Source of the DNA: Nocardioides thalensis
Lineage (GTDB): Bacteria > Actinomycetota > Actinomycetes > Propionibacteriales > Nocardioidaceae
Direction of reading: 5' to 3'
DNA: 64,000 nt
NCBI RefSeq assembly: GCF_013410655.1
Contig: NZ_JACCFP010000001.1
Location: forward strand, 3,557,501 to 3,621,500
Part shown: in pieces, positions 33,476 to 43,395 of the stretch
Layout: each line of letters starts with the position of its first letter
Numbering within the stretch: the first letter of the stretch is position 1
Program-made: the position numbers and the translations under genes
Notes under the pieces: generated by a model
Databases searched by the model: none
What the model was told of the DNA's origin: nothing
What the model saw: the letters and a program-made list of their open reading frames with translations, nothing else

Positions 33476-33946
33476 ATGAGCACGATCGAGAAGTCCGTCA
33501 CGGTCGACGTCCCGCTGCGGACGGCGTACGACCAGTGGACCCAGTTCGAGACGTTCCCGCAGTTCATGGACGGCGTCGAGGAGGTGCGCCAGCTCGACGA
33601 CAAGCACCTGCACTGGAAGGCCAGCATCGCCGGCGTCACCCGCGAGTGGGACGCCGAGATCGTCGACCAGACCCCGGACGAGCGGATCACCTGGCGCTCG
33701 CTGGACGGCACCAAGAACGACGGGACGGTCTCCTTCGCGCAGAACGCCACCGACGGCACCACCCGGGTGACGCTGCGGATGGAGTTCGAGCCCGAGGGCA
33801 TCGTCGAGAAGGCCGGCGACGCGCTGTCGATCGTCGAGCACCGGGCGTCCGGCGACCTCGAGCGCTTCAAGAAGTTCATCGAGGAGCGCGGCTCCGAGAC
33901 CGGTGGCTGGCGCGGTGAGGTGAACCCGGGCTTCCCGTCCAACTGA
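33476..33946 (+). CDS. SRPBCC family (polyketide cyclase/COQ10-like) protein
   Basis: 156 residues. Helix-grip fold beginning STIEKSVTVDVPLRTAYDQW with the conserved FPQFMDGVEEV and RITWRSLDG segments of the cyclase/dehydrase START-like family. Members bind hydrophobic ligands; many actinobacterial copies are stress-related and have no known ligand. GAGGAGGAAC ribosome site before ATG 33476. Transcribed on the plus strand and followed by a good terminator hairpin. Confidence 0.9.
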   Translation: MSTIEKSVTVDVPLRTAYDQWTQFETFPQFMDGVEEVRQLDDKHLHWKASIAGVTREWDAEIVDQTPDERITWRSLDGTKNDGTVSFAQNATDGTTRVTLRMEFEPEGIVEKAGDALSIVEHRASGDLERFKKFIEERGSETGGWRGEVNPGFPSN

Positions 33947-33960
33947 TCACCGCGCTGATC

Positions 33961-33990
33961 GGCCGCGGCTCCCTCGGGGCCGCGGCCGTT
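33961..33990 (+). terminator. Terminator of the SRPBCC gene
   Basis: GGCCGCGGC (33961-33969) and GCCGCGGCC (33979-33987) form a perfect 9-bp stem with a 9-nt loop, followed by GTTTCAT, 15 nt after the stop codon. Confidence 0.75.
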
Positions 33991-34006
33991 TCATGTCCGC
34001 ACAACG

Positions 34007-34018
34007 AGAACACGTTCT
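34007..34018. promoter_or_regulatory. AGAAC-AC-GTTCT inverted repeat (TetR/KstR-like box)
   Basis: Perfect 5-bp arms with a 2-bp centre. It matches the KstR consensus TNNAACNNGTTNNA except the first base. It lies before TAGCCT (34031-34036), a plausible -10 box for the SDR gene, so it would cover the -35 region. Confidence 0.45.
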
Positions 34019-34070
34019 AGCGCAGACCGGTAGCCTGCGGTCGACCTCTCCCCCTGACCCTGGAGCAGCC

Positions 34071-34802
34071 ATGACCGAGCCGCGCGTCGTCGTCATCACC
34101 GGAGCCGCGAGCGGGATCGGCCACGCCACCGCGGAGCTGTTCCGCGATCGCGGCGATCACGTCTACGGCCTGGACGTCGCCGACACCGTGCCCGACGGCA
34201 TCACCTACCTCGCATGCGACGTGTCGTCGAAGTCCGCGGTCGACGCGGCCATCGGCACGGTCGGGCAGGAGCACGGGCGGATCGACCTGCTCGCCAACGT
34301 CGCCGGGATCGTCCAGTTCGGCCACGTCGACCAGATCACCGAGGCCGAGTGGGACCGGGTCAACGCCGTCGACCTGAAGGGCCCGTTCTTCCTCATCCAG
34401 GCGGCCCTCCCCCTGCTGCGCGCCGGCCTCGACGGCACCAAGGGCTGCGTGGTGAACGTGTCGTCGGTGGCCGGGAACGCGAGCCAGCCCTACTCCGCGG
34501 CCTACTCGGCGGCGAAGGGCGGGCTGACGATGCTGACCAAGGCGCTGGCGGTCGAGCTGTCCCCGCAGAGCATCCGCGTCAACGCGATCTGCCCCGGCAC
34601 CGTCGACACCCCATTGGTGGCGGCCGTCGCCGAGAGCTTCCCGCCCGACCTCGACCCGCGGGTCGCCGACCGCCTGCTGCCGCTGCTGCCCGGGCCGGCC
34701 ATCGCCCCGGCCGAGATCGCCGAGGCGATCGCGTTCCTCGCCTCCCCGGCCGCCCGGATGATCACCGGCGCCGTGCTCGCCATCGACGGCGCGATGAGCT
34801 GA
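34071..34802 (+). CDS. Short-chain dehydrogenase/reductase (classical SDR)
   Basis: 243 residues. Rossmann cofactor motif TGAASGIG near the N-terminus, NVAGIV, the catalytic Ser in NVSSVAG and the Tyr-x-x-x-Lys motif YSAAKGG. The C-terminal ICPGTVDTPL and ITGAVLAIDGA motifs match the family. NAD(P)-dependent oxidoreductase; substrate unknown. GGAG lies 6 nt before ATG 34071. A possible TetR-type operator precedes it. Ends 42 bp before dtd. Confidence 0.9.
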   Translation: MTEPRVVVITGAASGIGHATAELFRDRGDHVYGLDVADTVPDGITYLACDVSSKSAVDAAIGTVGQEHGRIDLLANVAGIVQFGHVDQITEAEWDRVNAVDLKGPFFLIQAALPLLRAGLDGTKGCVVNVSSVAGNASQPYSAAYSAAKGGLTMLTKALAVELSPQSIRVNAICPGTVDTPLVAAVAESFPPDLDPRVADRLLPLLPGPAIAPAEIAEAIAFLASPAARMITGAVLAIDGAMS

Positions 34803-34844
34803 CCGCTCAGGGAGGTGGGTACGGCGGCCGCCACAATGTCGGCC

Positions 34845-35270
34845 ATGCGCGCAGTCCTGCAGCGGGTCACGTCCGCCTCCGTGACGGTCGACGGAGAGGT
34901 GGTCGGAGCCATCGACGGACCGGGCCTGCTCGTCTACCTCGGCATCACGCACGACGACGGGCCCGACGAGGTGGCGTGGATGGCGCGCAAGATCCGGGAC
35001 GTCCGGATCCTTCGCGACGAGCGGTCGGCCTCCGACCTCGGCGCGCCCGTCCTGGTGGTCAGCCAGTTCACCCTGTACGGCGACGCGCGCAAGGGGCGAC
35101 GCCCGACGTGGACGGCCGCCGCTCCGGGGTCCGTCAGCGAGCCGCTGTACGACGCCGTCTGCGCCGAGCTCGAGCGGCTCGGCACCCACGTCGAGCGCGG
35201 CGTCTTCGGCGCGACGATGTCGGTCGCCTCGGTCAACGACGGTCCGTTCACGGTGCTGCTGGAGCGCTGA
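34845..35270 (+). CDS. dtd: D-aminoacyl-tRNA deacylase
   Basis: 141 residues. Removes D-amino acids mischarged on tRNA. Family motifs visible: [17 protein letters not shown] at the N-terminus, the DTD motif SQFTLYGD (catalytic Thr) and the C-terminal Gly-cis-Pro region, here NDGPFTVLL. Length typical. ATG 34845 is supported by CACAAT 7 nt upstream, giving a leaderless mRNA. Confidence 0.95.
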   Translation: MRAVLQRVTSASVTVDGEVVGAIDGPGLLVYLGITHDDGPDEVAWMARKIRDVRILRDERSASDLGAPVLVVSQFTLYGDARKGRRPTWTAAAPGSVSEPLYDAVCAELERLGTHVERGVFGATMSVASVNDGPFTVLLER

Positions 35271-35316
35271 TCCCGCTTTCCCTCAGCCGCTGGTCTGGAC
35301 CGCCGATAAGGCCGCC

Positions 35317-37362
35317 GTGACCAGCATGGGATTTCTTCGACGCGTGACCATCAAGCAGAAGCTCTGGGCGATGGCAGGGCTCGCCGGCGCCATCTTCGTG
35401 GTGATGTCGGTCCTCGCCGTGCAGCAGATGCAGCACGCCGAGGCGAAGGCGGAGGAGGCCCACGACCGGGCCCAGGAGGCCGACCTCCTCTCCAAGGCCA
35501 ACGCCAAGTGGGACGCGTCCACCCGCGACACCCCGTACGGCCAGGTGCTGGCCGACTCCGGTGCCGAGGGCGAGCAGGCGGCCTACGAGGGCGTCGTCGA
35601 GGACCTCGACACTGCGCTCGGGATCCTCGGCGAGCTCGCCGAGCGCGTCGACCACCCTGCGGAGCGCGAGATCGTCGCCACCCTGACCGGCACGGTCGAG
35701 GACTTCAGCGCCTCGGTCGAGCGGCAGCACTCCGCCATCGTCGAAGGCGACCTCGACCAAGCACGCCGCGAGGTCCTCAACACGCAGCGCGAGATGATCT
35801 CGGCCGCTGGTGACCAGTTCGACGCCGTGATCGCGGACATCGGCGGTGACAGCGAGACGGCCCAGGAGGAGTTCCGCTCCTCCATCGACTCCGCCCAGCG
35901 GCTGCTGATCGTCGTCGCCGTGGTCGGCCTGCTGCTGCTGCTCGCCCTGGCGTTCGTGATCATCCGCAGCATCACCCGCCCCCTCGACCAGATCGTCGGC
36001 TCGCTGAAGGCGATCGCCACCGGCGACCGGACCCAGCGCGTCGACTACGACCGCCAGGACGAGATCGGCTCGATCGTCAGCGCGCTCGACACCGTCGTCG
36101 ACTTCCTCGACAAGGCCGACGCCGACGCCGCGGAGGCCGAGCGCGCCCGCATCGCTCGCGAGGAGGCGGACCGCCAGGCCGCCCAGGCCGAGGCCGAGCG
36201 CGAGCGCCAGCGCCAGGAGGACGAGCGGCGCGCCGCCGACGAGCAGGCCGCCAAGCTCACCGCCGCGCTCGACGAGCAGGCCGAGAAGCTCCAGCGCGCC
36301 GCGGCCGAGCAGGCCGAGGCCCAGCGCCGCACCATGGAGGCCGAGCGGCTCCGCGAGCAGGAGGCCGCTCAGGCCGAGGCCGAGCGCGCCGCCGCCGAGG
36401 CGGCGGAGGCCGCCGAGAGCGCCCGCCAGGTCGCCGAGCTCCTCGACTACGTCAAGAAGATCGTCGACGGCGACCTGACCCAGACGGTGCCGTCGTGCAC
36501 CGACCCCAACGTGAGCCAGATGGCCGAGGGCCTCCGGTCGCTGACCCAGGCGCTGCGCGAGAGCATGGCGGCGATCGGCGACACGGCGGCCCAGGTCGCC
36601 GGCGCCTCCGAGGACCTCACCACCGTGAGCGCGACGCTCGGGACCGGCGCCGACCACACCTCCGACCTCGCGGGCAACGTGTCCTCCGCCTCGGAGGAGG
36701 TCTCCGCCAGCGTGGCCACCGTCGCCTCGGCCGCGGAGGAGATGAGCGTCAGCATCCGCGAGATCGCGAAGAACGCCACCGAGGCGTCGCGGGTCGCGTC
36801 GGAGGCCGTCGTGGTCGCCGACCGCGCCCGCAGCACGGTCCACGACCTCGGCGACGCCAGCAGCGAGATCGGCGCCGTCATCAAGACGATCACCTCGATC
36901 GCGCAGCAGACCAACCTGCTCGCGCTCAACGCCACCATCGAGGCCGCACGGGCCGGCGACGCCGGCAAGGGCTTCGCGGTCGTCGCCAACGAGGTCAAGG
37001 ACCTCGCCCAGGAGACGGCCAAGGCGACCGAGGAGATCCGCGAGCGGATCGACGCGATCCAGCAGGGCACGACCGGGGCCGTCGGCGCGATCGGCGAGAT
37101 CAGCGAGGTCATCGTCCAGATCAACGAGATCCAGACGTCGATCGCCGGTGCCGTCGAGCAGCAGACCGCGACGACCAACGAGATCGCCCGCTCGGTCACC
37201 GAGACCGCGACGGTGTCGCACACCATCGCGGCCGACATCGCCCAGGTGGCGCACGCCGCCGGCGAGACCCAGAAGGGTGCGACCACGACGGCCGAGGCCG
37301 CCGCCAGCATGGCGAGCTCGGCCAGCCAGCTCGAGAAGCTGGTCGGCGCGTTCCGCTACTAG
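35317..37362 (+). CDS. Methyl-accepting chemotaxis protein with long Ala/Glu/Arg coiled coil
   Basis: 681 residues. N-terminal transmembrane helix (about 16-34), a helical periplasmic-side sensor (about 35-205), second transmembrane helix ([15 protein letters not shown]), then a HAMP domain ([17 protein letters not shown]). A ~110-residue coiled coil rich in Ala, Glu, Gln and Arg (about 270-375) follows, then a second HAMP-like unit ([15 protein letters not shown]) and the MCP signalling domain, including the hairpin tip [31 protein letters not shown] (start and end shown). Start GTG 35317; no good ribosome site. No che genes are in the window. Confidence 0.9.
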   Translation: MTSMGFLRRVTIKQKLWAMAGLAGAIFVVMSVLAVQQMQHAEAKAEEAHDRAQEADLLSKANAKWDASTRDTPYGQVLADSGAEGEQAAYEGVVEDLDTALGILGELAERVDHPAEREIVATLTGTVEDFSASVERQHSAIVEGDLDQARREVLNTQREMISAAGDQFDAVIADIGGDSETAQEEFRSSIDSAQRLLIVVAVVGLLLLLALAFVIIRSITRPLDQIVGSLKAIATGDRTQRVDYDRQDEIGSIVSALDTVVDFLDKADADAAEAERARIAREEADRQAAQAEAERERQRQEDERRAADEQAAKLTAALDEQAEKLQRAAAEQAEAQRRTMEAERLREQEAAQAEAERAAAEAAEAAESARQVAELLDYVKKIVDGDLTQTVPSCTDPNVSQMAEGLRSLTQALRESMAAIGDTAAQVAGASEDLTTVSATLGTGADHTSDLAGNVSSASEEVSASVATVASAAEEMSVSIREIAKNATEASRVASEAVVVADRARSTVHDLGDASSEIGAVIKTITSIAQQTNLLALNATIEAARAGDAGKGFAVVANEVKDLAQETAKATEEIRERIDAIQQGTTGAVGAIGEISEVIVQINEIQTSIAGAVEQQTATTNEIARSVTETATVSHTIAADIAQVAHAAGETQKGATTTAEAAASMASSASQLEKLVGAFRY

Positions 37363-37366
37363 AGAA

Positions 37367-38194
37367 CTAGTCGGGGGCGGGGTAGATGCCCTCGATGCAG
37401 ATCACGTAGGTGAGGCCGTTCGGTGCCTCCTCCCGGAGGTCGGGCAGCGCGAACGTCGTCTGACCGTTCCCGCCATAGTCAGTGCCGAGGAGCGAGAAGA
37501 GCGCCTGCCACTGGTTGATCGGGAAGATCTGGCCCCGGGCGGGCATGGCGCTCCCGCGGCCGCCGGCGGTCAGCCAGACCTCGCCGAGCGTGCAATCGCC
37601 GCCGTGGCCAGGCTGGGCGAGCGAGGTGTTCGTCCCGAACAGCGCCGCAGTGCCCGGCGGACCCTCGGGGCCCATCGGTCCCATGGGTCCGATCGGTCCG
37701 ATGGGCCCGATCGGTCCGATCGGGCCCTGTGGCCCCTGGGCCCCGGTCTCGCCCTTCGGGCCGGCGGGGCCGATCGGTCCGGTGGCACCCATCGGTCCCG
37801 TCGGACCCACGGGTCCGGCCGGACCCACGGTTCCCGGCTCCCCCTTGTCGCCCTTGGGGCCAGCGGGGCCCGCGGGACCGGGCTCGCCGGCCTCCCCGGG
37901 CTCACCTGCTGGGCCGGTCTCGCCGGCGGGACCAGCGGGGCCGGCGGGGCCGGTCGCTCCGCGCTCGCCGCGGATGGCGATCTCGATCATGCGCGAGCCG
38001 CGACGGCACTTGCCGTCCGCGCGGGGGGCGACGACGACCCCGTGGTCGACACAGACCCTCACATGTCCAGGGGTCCGCTGCGAGCCGGCCGCAAGGCCGA
38101 TGCCATAGCTCCCGGCGGACACGACGACAGCGGCCGCGAGGACGACGACGAAGCGGGACTTGATGAGCCCGCGGAGGTAGGAGAAGCGGTTCAT
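37367..38194 (-). CDS. Collagen-like repeat protein with phage tail-collar domain
   Basis: 275 residues. An N-terminal signal anchor (about 16-37) is followed by a short Cys-containing domain. Then come about 35 uninterrupted Gly-X-Y triplets (roughly 75-185; [20 protein letters not shown]). The C-terminal ~85 residues resemble a phage tail-collar domain: [18 protein letters not shown], then FALPDLRE. Such repeats form collagen-type triple helices, so a trimeric surface fibre is likely. It overlaps no phage genes. It ends 4 bp from the convergent chemoreceptor gene. DNA repeats in the triplet region make it prone to length variation. Confidence 0.85.
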   Translation of the reverse strand: MNRFSYLRGLIKSRFVVVLAAAVVVSAGSYGIGLAAGSQRTPGHVRVCVDHGVVVAPRADGKCRRGSRMIEIAIRGERGATGPAGPAGPAGETGPAGEPGEAGEPGPAGPAGPKGDKGEPGTVGPAGPVGPTGPMGATGPIGPAGPKGETGAQGPQGPIGPIGPIGPIGPMGPMGPEGPPGTAALFGTNTSLAQPGHGGDCTLGEVWLTAGGRGSAMPARGQIFPINQWQALFSLLGTDYGGNGQTTFALPDLREEAPNGLTYVICIEGIYPAPD

Positions 38195-38260
38195 CTCCCG
38201 ATGGTGGTCCTACGACCCCGCCAACGCGGCGGAACGGGGCAGATTTTACCGGCGCGGGCT

Positions 38261-39397
38261 TCAGCGGAGCAGGTCCCGGCCGATGACCATCCTCTGGATC
38301 TGGTTCGTGCCCTCGAAGATCTGGGTCACCTTGGCGTCGCGGAACAGCCGCTCCACGGGGTAGTCCCGCGTGTAGCCGTTGCCGGCGAGCACCTGCACGG
38401 CGTCGGTCGTCACCCGCATCGCCGCGTCGGTCGCGGTGAGCTTGGCGATCGACGCCTGACGCGAGAACGGCCGACCCGCGTCCTTGAGCCGTGCGGCGTG
38501 GAGGTACGTCGCCCGCGCCCGCTCGACCTCGGCCGCCATGTCGGCGAGGAGGAACTGGATGCCCTGGAAGTCACCGATCGGCTGCCCGAACTGCTCGCGC
38601 TCCTTGGCGTAGCGCACGGCGTGGTCGAGCGCCGCCTGGCCGATGCCGGTCGCGACGGCCGCGATGCCGAGGCGACCTGCGTCGAGCGCCGACAGCGCGA
38701 CGCGCATGCCCTCGCCCTCCTCGCCGATTAGCTGGTCGGCGGGCAGCCGGGCGTCGTCGAAGAGCACCTGGGTGGTGACGTCGCAGGCGAGCCCCATCTT
38801 CTTCTCCGGGGCGCCGAACGACATGCCTGCGGTCCCGTCGGGCACCACGAACGCGGACAGCCCGCGCTTGGGGTCGGGCGAGGTGCGGGCGAAGAGGATG
38901 TAGTAGTCGGCGCACGAGCCGTTGCTGATCCACTGCTTGGTGCCGCGGACGACGTACTCGCTGCCGTCGAGCCGGGCCGCCGTCCGGATGCCGCTGACGT
39001 CGGAGCCCGCCTGCGGCTCGGACAGGCAGTAGGCGCCGAGCCAGTCGCCCGACAGCATCCGCGGCAGCCACGCGTCCTTCAGCGCCTGGCTGCCGTTGGC
39101 CTCGACCACGGTCGCGGTCAGCGAGTGGACGCTGGTGCCGACGCCGACGCTCGGCCACGCGGCCGCGATCTCCTCGACGACCTGCAGGTAGACCTCGTAC
39201 GGCTGCCCGCCACCGCCGTACTCCTCGGGGAACGGCAGCGCCAGGAGTCCGGAGCGCCCGAGCAGGCGGTAGGCGGCCTCCGGGAAGACCGCCGCCTCCT
39301 CCGCTTCGGCGACCTGCGGCGCGAGCTCCTTCGTCGCGATCTCGCGGGCGAGCGCGAGCAGCTCACGGGACTCCTCGGTCGGCAGCAACCTCTCCAC
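38261..39397 (-). CDS. Acyl-CoA dehydrogenase
   Basis: 378 residues, full length for the short-chain/branched-chain family. FAD-binding motifs [15 protein letters not shown] and [13 protein letters not shown], then [16 protein letters not shown] and the C-terminal [18 protein letters not shown] with the catalytic Glu. Oxidises acyl-CoA in fatty-acid or amino-acid degradation; chain specificity not readable. GTG 39397 lies 6 nt after TAGCCT. Stands alone on its strand. Confidence 0.93.
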   Translation of the reverse strand: MERLLPTEESRELLALAREIATKELAPQVAEAEEAAVFPEAAYRLLGRSGLLALPFPEEYGGGGQPYEVYLQVVEEIAAAWPSVGVGTSVHSLTATVVEANGSQALKDAWLPRMLSGDWLGAYCLSEPQAGSDVSGIRTAARLDGSEYVVRGTKQWISNGSCADYYILFARTSPDPKRGLSAFVVPDGTAGMSFGAPEKKMGLACDVTTQVLFDDARLPADQLIGEEGEGMRVALSALDAGRLGIAAVATGIGQAALDHAVRYAKEREQFGQPIGDFQGIQFLLADMAAEVERARATYLHAARLKDAGRPFSRQASIAKLTATDAAMRVTTDAVQVLAGNGYTRDYPVERLFRDAKVTQIFEGTNQIQRMVIGRDLLR

Positions 39398-39403
39398 GCT
39401 CGC

Positions 39404-39409
39404 AGGCTA
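39404..39409 (-). promoter_or_regulatory. -10 box of a leaderless promoter (acyl-CoA dehydrogenase)
   Basis: On the minus strand TAGCCT, 6 nt, then GTG at 39397. Confidence 0.6.
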
Positions 39410-39423
39410 CGCACTGCCCGGAG

Positions 39424-40938
39424 TCAGTAAGTCAGCGGCACCCAGCGGCCGACGTCCCAGCGGCCGGTCGTCTGGAGGGTGAGGCCCTGCACCCCGATCG
39501 GGCGGCCGTCGGCGTAGGTGATCAGGGCGAGCCCCGCGGGGCGGCGCAGCTTGCCGCCGACCGCGACGGCGTACGCCGCGCCGCCCGCGGTGCCGACCGT
39601 GAACGTGTAGCCCGTCTCCCCGTTGTCGCCCACCACGCGAGTCGGTCCGTCCTGGACGTGGGTGTGCCCGCCGACGACGAGGTCGACGCAGCCGCGCGCG
39701 AGCGCCGGGCCGCCGAGGTTCGCGTCGTGCACGAGCAGGGTCCCCACCCGCTCGCCGTCCTCGTCGGCGGCGCAGGCCTCCTCGGCCAGCAGGTCCGCGA
39801 CGTCGGTGAAGCTGATGCCCGTCTCGTCGCGCCAGTCGCCGAACCCGCTCGACCGGGGATCGTCGATGCCGAGGAGGCGCGTGTCGGCCGGACCGTCGAC
39901 GACCTCGCCGTCGAAGTACGACCAGCCCAGGCCCTCGAGGCGGTTGCGGACGAAGTCGCCGTGGTCGTGGTTGCCGGCGACCGCCCAGCGGTCGAGGTCG
40001 TCGAACGCCTCGTTGAGGGAGTCGAGCGAGAAGGCCTCCCACGGCTCCCCTGTCGAGGTGTCGTCGCCGGCGTCGAAGACCGCCGTGGCCCCGCCGGCGT
40101 CCGCGACCGCGCGCGCGACCGGGTCCATGCCGATGTTGTCGTGGCGGTCGGACACCAGCAGCACGACGGTCTCGCCGTCCTCCGGCTCGCGCAGGTCCAG
40201 CGTCGCGGCCGCCTCGGCCGCGTCGTCGTAGAACTGCACGCCCTTGCGGTAGGTGCTGACCGCGCTCTCGACGAGGCGGCGGGTCTGCGTGGTGACGCCG
40301 CCGGCCAGGATCTCCACCTGCTGCGCCTCGTCGGGCAGGGTCACGGCGGGCCCGAGGAACGACGCCAGCGGGATCCATTCCTCCTCGGTCTCGCGCCGGT
40401 CGCCCCAGCGCCACGGGGTCACGAGGACACCCGTGACGAGCAGGAGCACGGCGAACGCGACCACGCCTTCACGGGACCAGGCGCGACGGAGCAGCTCGCG
40501 CCGGCGGCGCTGACCCAGCAGGGCGCCGACCAGCAGCGGCAGCGCCGCGAGGGCGAGGCCGCGCAGGGCGCTGTCGACGGCCAGCTGGGCGACGGCCCGC
40601 TGCACGTTGGCGACCTGGGGCTGCGGGTTGGACCCGATCGCGGCGTACCGCTGGGTCAGCTCCTCCACCGTCGCCGCGTCGGTCTTGCCGAGCACGATCT
40701 CCAGCCCCACCGGTGATCCCGACTCCGCCCGGGCATCGGGGAGCAGCGCGCCCGTCCGGACCACGACGTGGCCGGAGAGGTCCGGGCTGACCGTCGCCTC
40801 GTGACTGGCGACGTCGACGGTGCGCTCACCGGTGAGGAACAGGAACGTGCCGACCACGAGCGCCAGCGCGAGCCACGACAGCCCGACGACGGCCACCCAT
40901 CGCCAGCGCACGCGGCGGAGACTCGGTGGGACGTCCAC
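39424..40938 (-). CDS. Membrane metallophosphoesterase
   Basis: 504 residues. Two N-terminal regions of hydrophobic helices (about 15-35 and 120-175) enclose an extracytoplasmic segment. The C-terminal half holds calcineurin-like metal motifs: SDRHDN in place of the usual D-x-H, VFDAGDDTSTG, AVAGNHDHGDF, LLVHDANL and VGGHTHVQDGP. It would hydrolyse a phosphoester, perhaps at the cell surface. GTG 40938 is supported by CAGGGT 7 nt upstream. Function unknown. Confidence 0.85.
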   Translation of the reverse strand: MDVPPSLRRVRWRWVAVVGLSWLALALVVGTFLFLTGERTVDVASHEATVSPDLSGHVVVRTGALLPDARAESGSPVGLEIVLGKTDAATVEELTQRYAAIGSNPQPQVANVQRAVAQLAVDSALRGLALAALPLLVGALLGQRRRRELLRRAWSREGVVAFAVLLLVTGVLVTPWRWGDRRETEEEWIPLASFLGPAVTLPDEAQQVEILAGGVTTQTRRLVESAVSTYRKGVQFYDDAAEAAATLDLREPEDGETVVLLVSDRHDNIGMDPVARAVADAGGATAVFDAGDDTSTGEPWEAFSLDSLNEAFDDLDRWAVAGNHDHGDFVRNRLEGLGWSYFDGEVVDGPADTRLLGIDDPRSSGFGDWRDETGISFTDVADLLAEEACAADEDGERVGTLLVHDANLGGPALARGCVDLVVGGHTHVQDGPTRVVGDNGETGYTFTVGTAGGAAYAVAVGGKLRRPAGLALITYADGRPIGVQGLTLQTTGRWDVGRWVPLTY

Positions 40939-40963
40939 GTCGTCAACCCTGCCAGGGGCTACG

Positions 40964-41926
40964 TCACGCCCGCGCTTGCGAGATCGCGTACAGCGCCACC
41001 GAGGCGGCCACGCCTGCGTTGAGCGACTCGAGCACGCCGGCCATCGGGATGGACACGAGGTGGTCGCACGTCTCGGCGACCAGGCGGGACAGACCGCCAC
41101 CCTCGGCGCCGACCACGACGACGAGGGGGCCGGTGACCAGGTCGGTGTCGGCGACCAGGTCGGGCAGGCTCAGGTCGCCGTCGGCCGCGAGGCCGACGAC
41201 GAAGCAGCCGGCCTCCTGGTAGGCCTTCAGCTGCCGCGTGAGGTTGCCCGCCTGGGCGACGGGGATCCGCGCCGCGGCACCGGCCGAGGTCTTCCACGCC
41301 GCGGCGGTCATGTGCGCGGCGCGGCGCTCGGGTACGACGACGCCGTGCGCACCGAAGCCGGACGCGCTGCGCACGATCGCGCCGAGGTTGCGCGGGTCGG
41401 TGATCGAGTCGAGGACCACGATCAGCGGCTTCTCCCCCTGCTCCTCGGCGGCGTCCACGAGATCGTCGGGGTGCGCGTACTCGTACGCGGGGATCCGGGC
41501 GGCGAGGCCCTGGTGGACGGCGCCGTCGGTCAGCCGGTCGAGCTCGCCGCGGCTCACCTCGAGCAGGCCGACGCCGCGCTCGGCCGCGAGCTTGAACGTC
41601 TCGCGCAGCCGGCCGTCCCGCTCGGCCCCCTCGGCGACGTAGACCGACGTGATCGGGACATGCTCGCGGAGCGCCTCGACGACCGAGTTGCGACCGGCGA
41701 TCCACTCGTCGCCCGAGCCGGACGCGCGGCGACGCGGTCCTCCGGACTTCTTGGCCGCCGCCTCACGGGCCTTCTTCGCCTTGTGGGCCTTGTGGTACTC
41801 GCGGTCCTCGGCCTTGGGCGTCGCCTTCCTGCCCTCGAGGCCGCGGCGCACGCGGCCGCCGGAGCCGGCCGTGGGCTTCTTGCTCGACTTGCGGACCGCG
41901 CCGCGTCGATTGGAGTTACCGGGCAT
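40964..41926 (-). CDS. rlmB: 23S rRNA (guanosine-2'-O-)-methyltransferase, TrmH/SpoU family
   Basis: 320 residues. A ~65-residue basic, Lys/Arg-rich N-terminal extension precedes the substrate-binding domain beginning WIAGRNSVVEALREHVPI. The SpoU motifs are DSITDPRNLGAIVRSASGFGAHGVV (in part), VVGAEGGGLSRL and LNAGVAASVALYA, forming the knotted SAM site. Likely methylates G2251 of 23S rRNA. Starts 1 nt inside the cysS stop (TGATG), so cysS and rlmB are an operon, as in many actinobacteria. Confidence 0.93.
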   Translation of the reverse strand: MPGNSNRRGAVRKSSKKPTAGSGGRVRRGLEGRKATPKAEDREYHKAHKAKKAREAAAKKSGGPRRRASGSGDEWIAGRNSVVEALREHVPITSVYVAEGAERDGRLRETFKLAAERGVGLLEVSRGELDRLTDGAVHQGLAARIPAYEYAHPDDLVDAAEEQGEKPLIVVLDSITDPRNLGAIVRSASGFGAHGVVVPERRAAHMTAAAWKTSAGAAARIPVAQAGNLTRQLKAYQEAGCFVVGLAADGDLSLPDLVADTDLVTGPLVVVVGAEGGGLSRLVAETCDHLVSIPMAGVLESLNAGVAASVALYAISQARA

Positions 41927-43341
41927 CAGTCAACCGTCCAGGTAGGTCCGTCAGGGGTGTCGGTGACCTCGATGCCGGCGGCCTTGATCCGGTCCCGGAT
42001 CGCATCGGCGCGCGCCCAGTCCTTGGCCTCGCGGGCAGCAGCGCGCTCCTCGAGCAGGCCGGCCACCAGGGCATCGACGGCGCCCTTCAGTGCGTCGTCA
42101 CCGGCGCTGCCGGCCGGGGTCGCCCAGGCCGGGTCGGCCGGGTCGAGACCGAGCACGTCGAGCATCGCCCGCACGGCACGGGTGGTGTCGCGCAGAGAGG
42201 CGGTCGCGCCGTCGGCGATGAACCGGTTGCCGTCGCGCACGGCGTCGTGCAGGACGGCCACCGCGGCCGGCGTCCCGAGGTCGTCGTTCATGGCGTCGGC
42301 GAACGCGGTCGGCGGCTCACCTCCGGACGGCACCTCGCCCAGCTCGCCGTACGCCCGCTCCAGGAAGCGCTCGACCCGCCGGAAACCGACCGCCGCCTCG
42401 TCGAGCGCCTCGAAGCTGAACTCCACGTGCGAGCGGTAGTGCGCGGAGACGATGTAGTAGCGCAGCTCGATGCCGCGGTACTTCTCGAGGATCGCGGGGA
42501 TGGAGAGGGTGTTGCCGAGCGACTTCGACATCTTCTCGCCGGCGGTGGTGATCCACGCGTTGTGCATCCAGTACGTCGCGAAGTCGCCACCTGCGGCCCG
42601 CGACTGCGCCAGCTCGTTCTCGTGGTGCGGGAAGCGGAGGTCGACGCCGCCGCCGTGGATGTCGAACGCGGTGCCGAGGTACTTGCCGGCCATCGCGGAG
42701 CACTCGATGTGCCAGCCGGGCCGGCCGCGACCCCACGGGCTCGGCCACGAGGCGGTCTCGGGCTCGCTGTCCTTGCGGCCCTTCCAGAGCGCGAAGTCGC
42801 GCGGGTCGCGCTTGCCGCGCGGGTCGGCGTCGGCGGCGGGCTCCATGTCGTCGACGCCCTGGTGGGTGAGCTCGCCGTACGACGACCAGGACCGGACGTC
42901 GAAGTAGACGTCGCCGGAGCCGTCCTCGGCCGGGTAGGCGTGGCCGCGCTCGATCAGCTGCCCGATCAGCTCGATCATCTCCGGGATGTGGCCGGTGGCG
43001 AGCGGCTCGTAGGTCGGCGGCGCCACGTTGAGCGCCGCGTAGGCCGCGTCGAGCTGCCGACTCATGTCGTAGGCGAGGTTGTACCAGGGGCGCCCCTGCT
43101 CGGCCGACTTGATCAGGATCTTGTCGTCGATGTCGGTGATGTTGCGGATGAAGGTCACCTCGTAGCCGAGGTGGCGCAGCCACCGCTGCAGCACGTCGAA
43201 GTTGACGCCCGACCGCACGTGCCCGACGTGGGGCTCGCTCTGCACCGTCAGGCCACACACGTAGAGACCCGCCTTGCCCTCCCGCAGGGGCACGAAGTCA
43301 CGGACTTCGCGGGTCTGGGTGTCGTACAGCCTGAAGGTCAC
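41926..43341 (-). CDS. cysS: Cysteinyl-tRNA synthetase
   Basis: 471 residues. Charges tRNA-Cys. Visible class I motifs: the HIGH-like [13 protein letters not shown] following the Zn ligand in [25 protein letters not shown] (Zn ligands) and KMSKSLGN. C-terminal helical domain ends [14 protein letters not shown]. Length is typical. GTG 43341 sits 6 nt after TAGACT, so the cysS-rlmB mRNA is probably leaderless. Not the MshC paralogue, since the C-terminal anticodon domain is present. Confidence 0.96.
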   Translation of the reverse strand: MTFRLYDTQTREVRDFVPLREGKAGLYVCGLTVQSEPHVGHVRSGVNFDVLQRWLRHLGYEVTFIRNITDIDDKILIKSAEQGRPWYNLAYDMSRQLDAAYAALNVAPPTYEPLATGHIPEMIELIGQLIERGHAYPAEDGSGDVYFDVRSWSSYGELTHQGVDDMEPAADADPRGKRDPRDFALWKGRKDSEPETASWPSPWGRGRPGWHIECSAMAGKYLGTAFDIHGGGVDLRFPHHENELAQSRAAGGDFATYWMHNAWITTAGEKMSKSLGNTLSIPAILEKYRGIELRYYIVSAHYRSHVEFSFEALDEAAVGFRRVERFLERAYGELGEVPSGGEPPTAFADAMNDDLGTPAAVAVLHDAVRDGNRFIADGATASLRDTTRAVRAMLDVLGLDPADPAWATPAGSAGDDALKGAVDALVAGLLEERAAAREAKDWARADAIRDRIKAAGIEVTDTPDGPTWTVD

Positions 43342-43347
43342 CCGCCA

Positions 43348-43353
43348 AGTCTA
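43348..43353 (-). promoter_or_regulatory. -10 box of a leaderless promoter (cysS-rlmB)
   Basis: On the minus strand TAGACT, 6 nt, then GTG at 43341. Confidence 0.62.
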
Positions 43354-43395
43354 GGGATGGGAGTACGGCGCAGCCGCATCAGCGCCGACCGCCGG

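Noticed and set aside
37660..37960. Possible CRISPR or tandem repeat array
   Set aside because: The repeated GGTCC-GATCGG-like units are 9-nt codon triplets encoding collagen G-X-Y repeats in an intact gene, without spacers.
37367..38194. Prophage remnant because of the tail-collar domain
   Set aside because: No integrase, capsid, terminase or lysis gene nearby, and the gene carries a membrane anchor and collagen repeats.
43342..43395. T-box or other leader upstream of cysS
   Set aside because: The TAGACT box is 6 nt from the start codon, leaving no leader.
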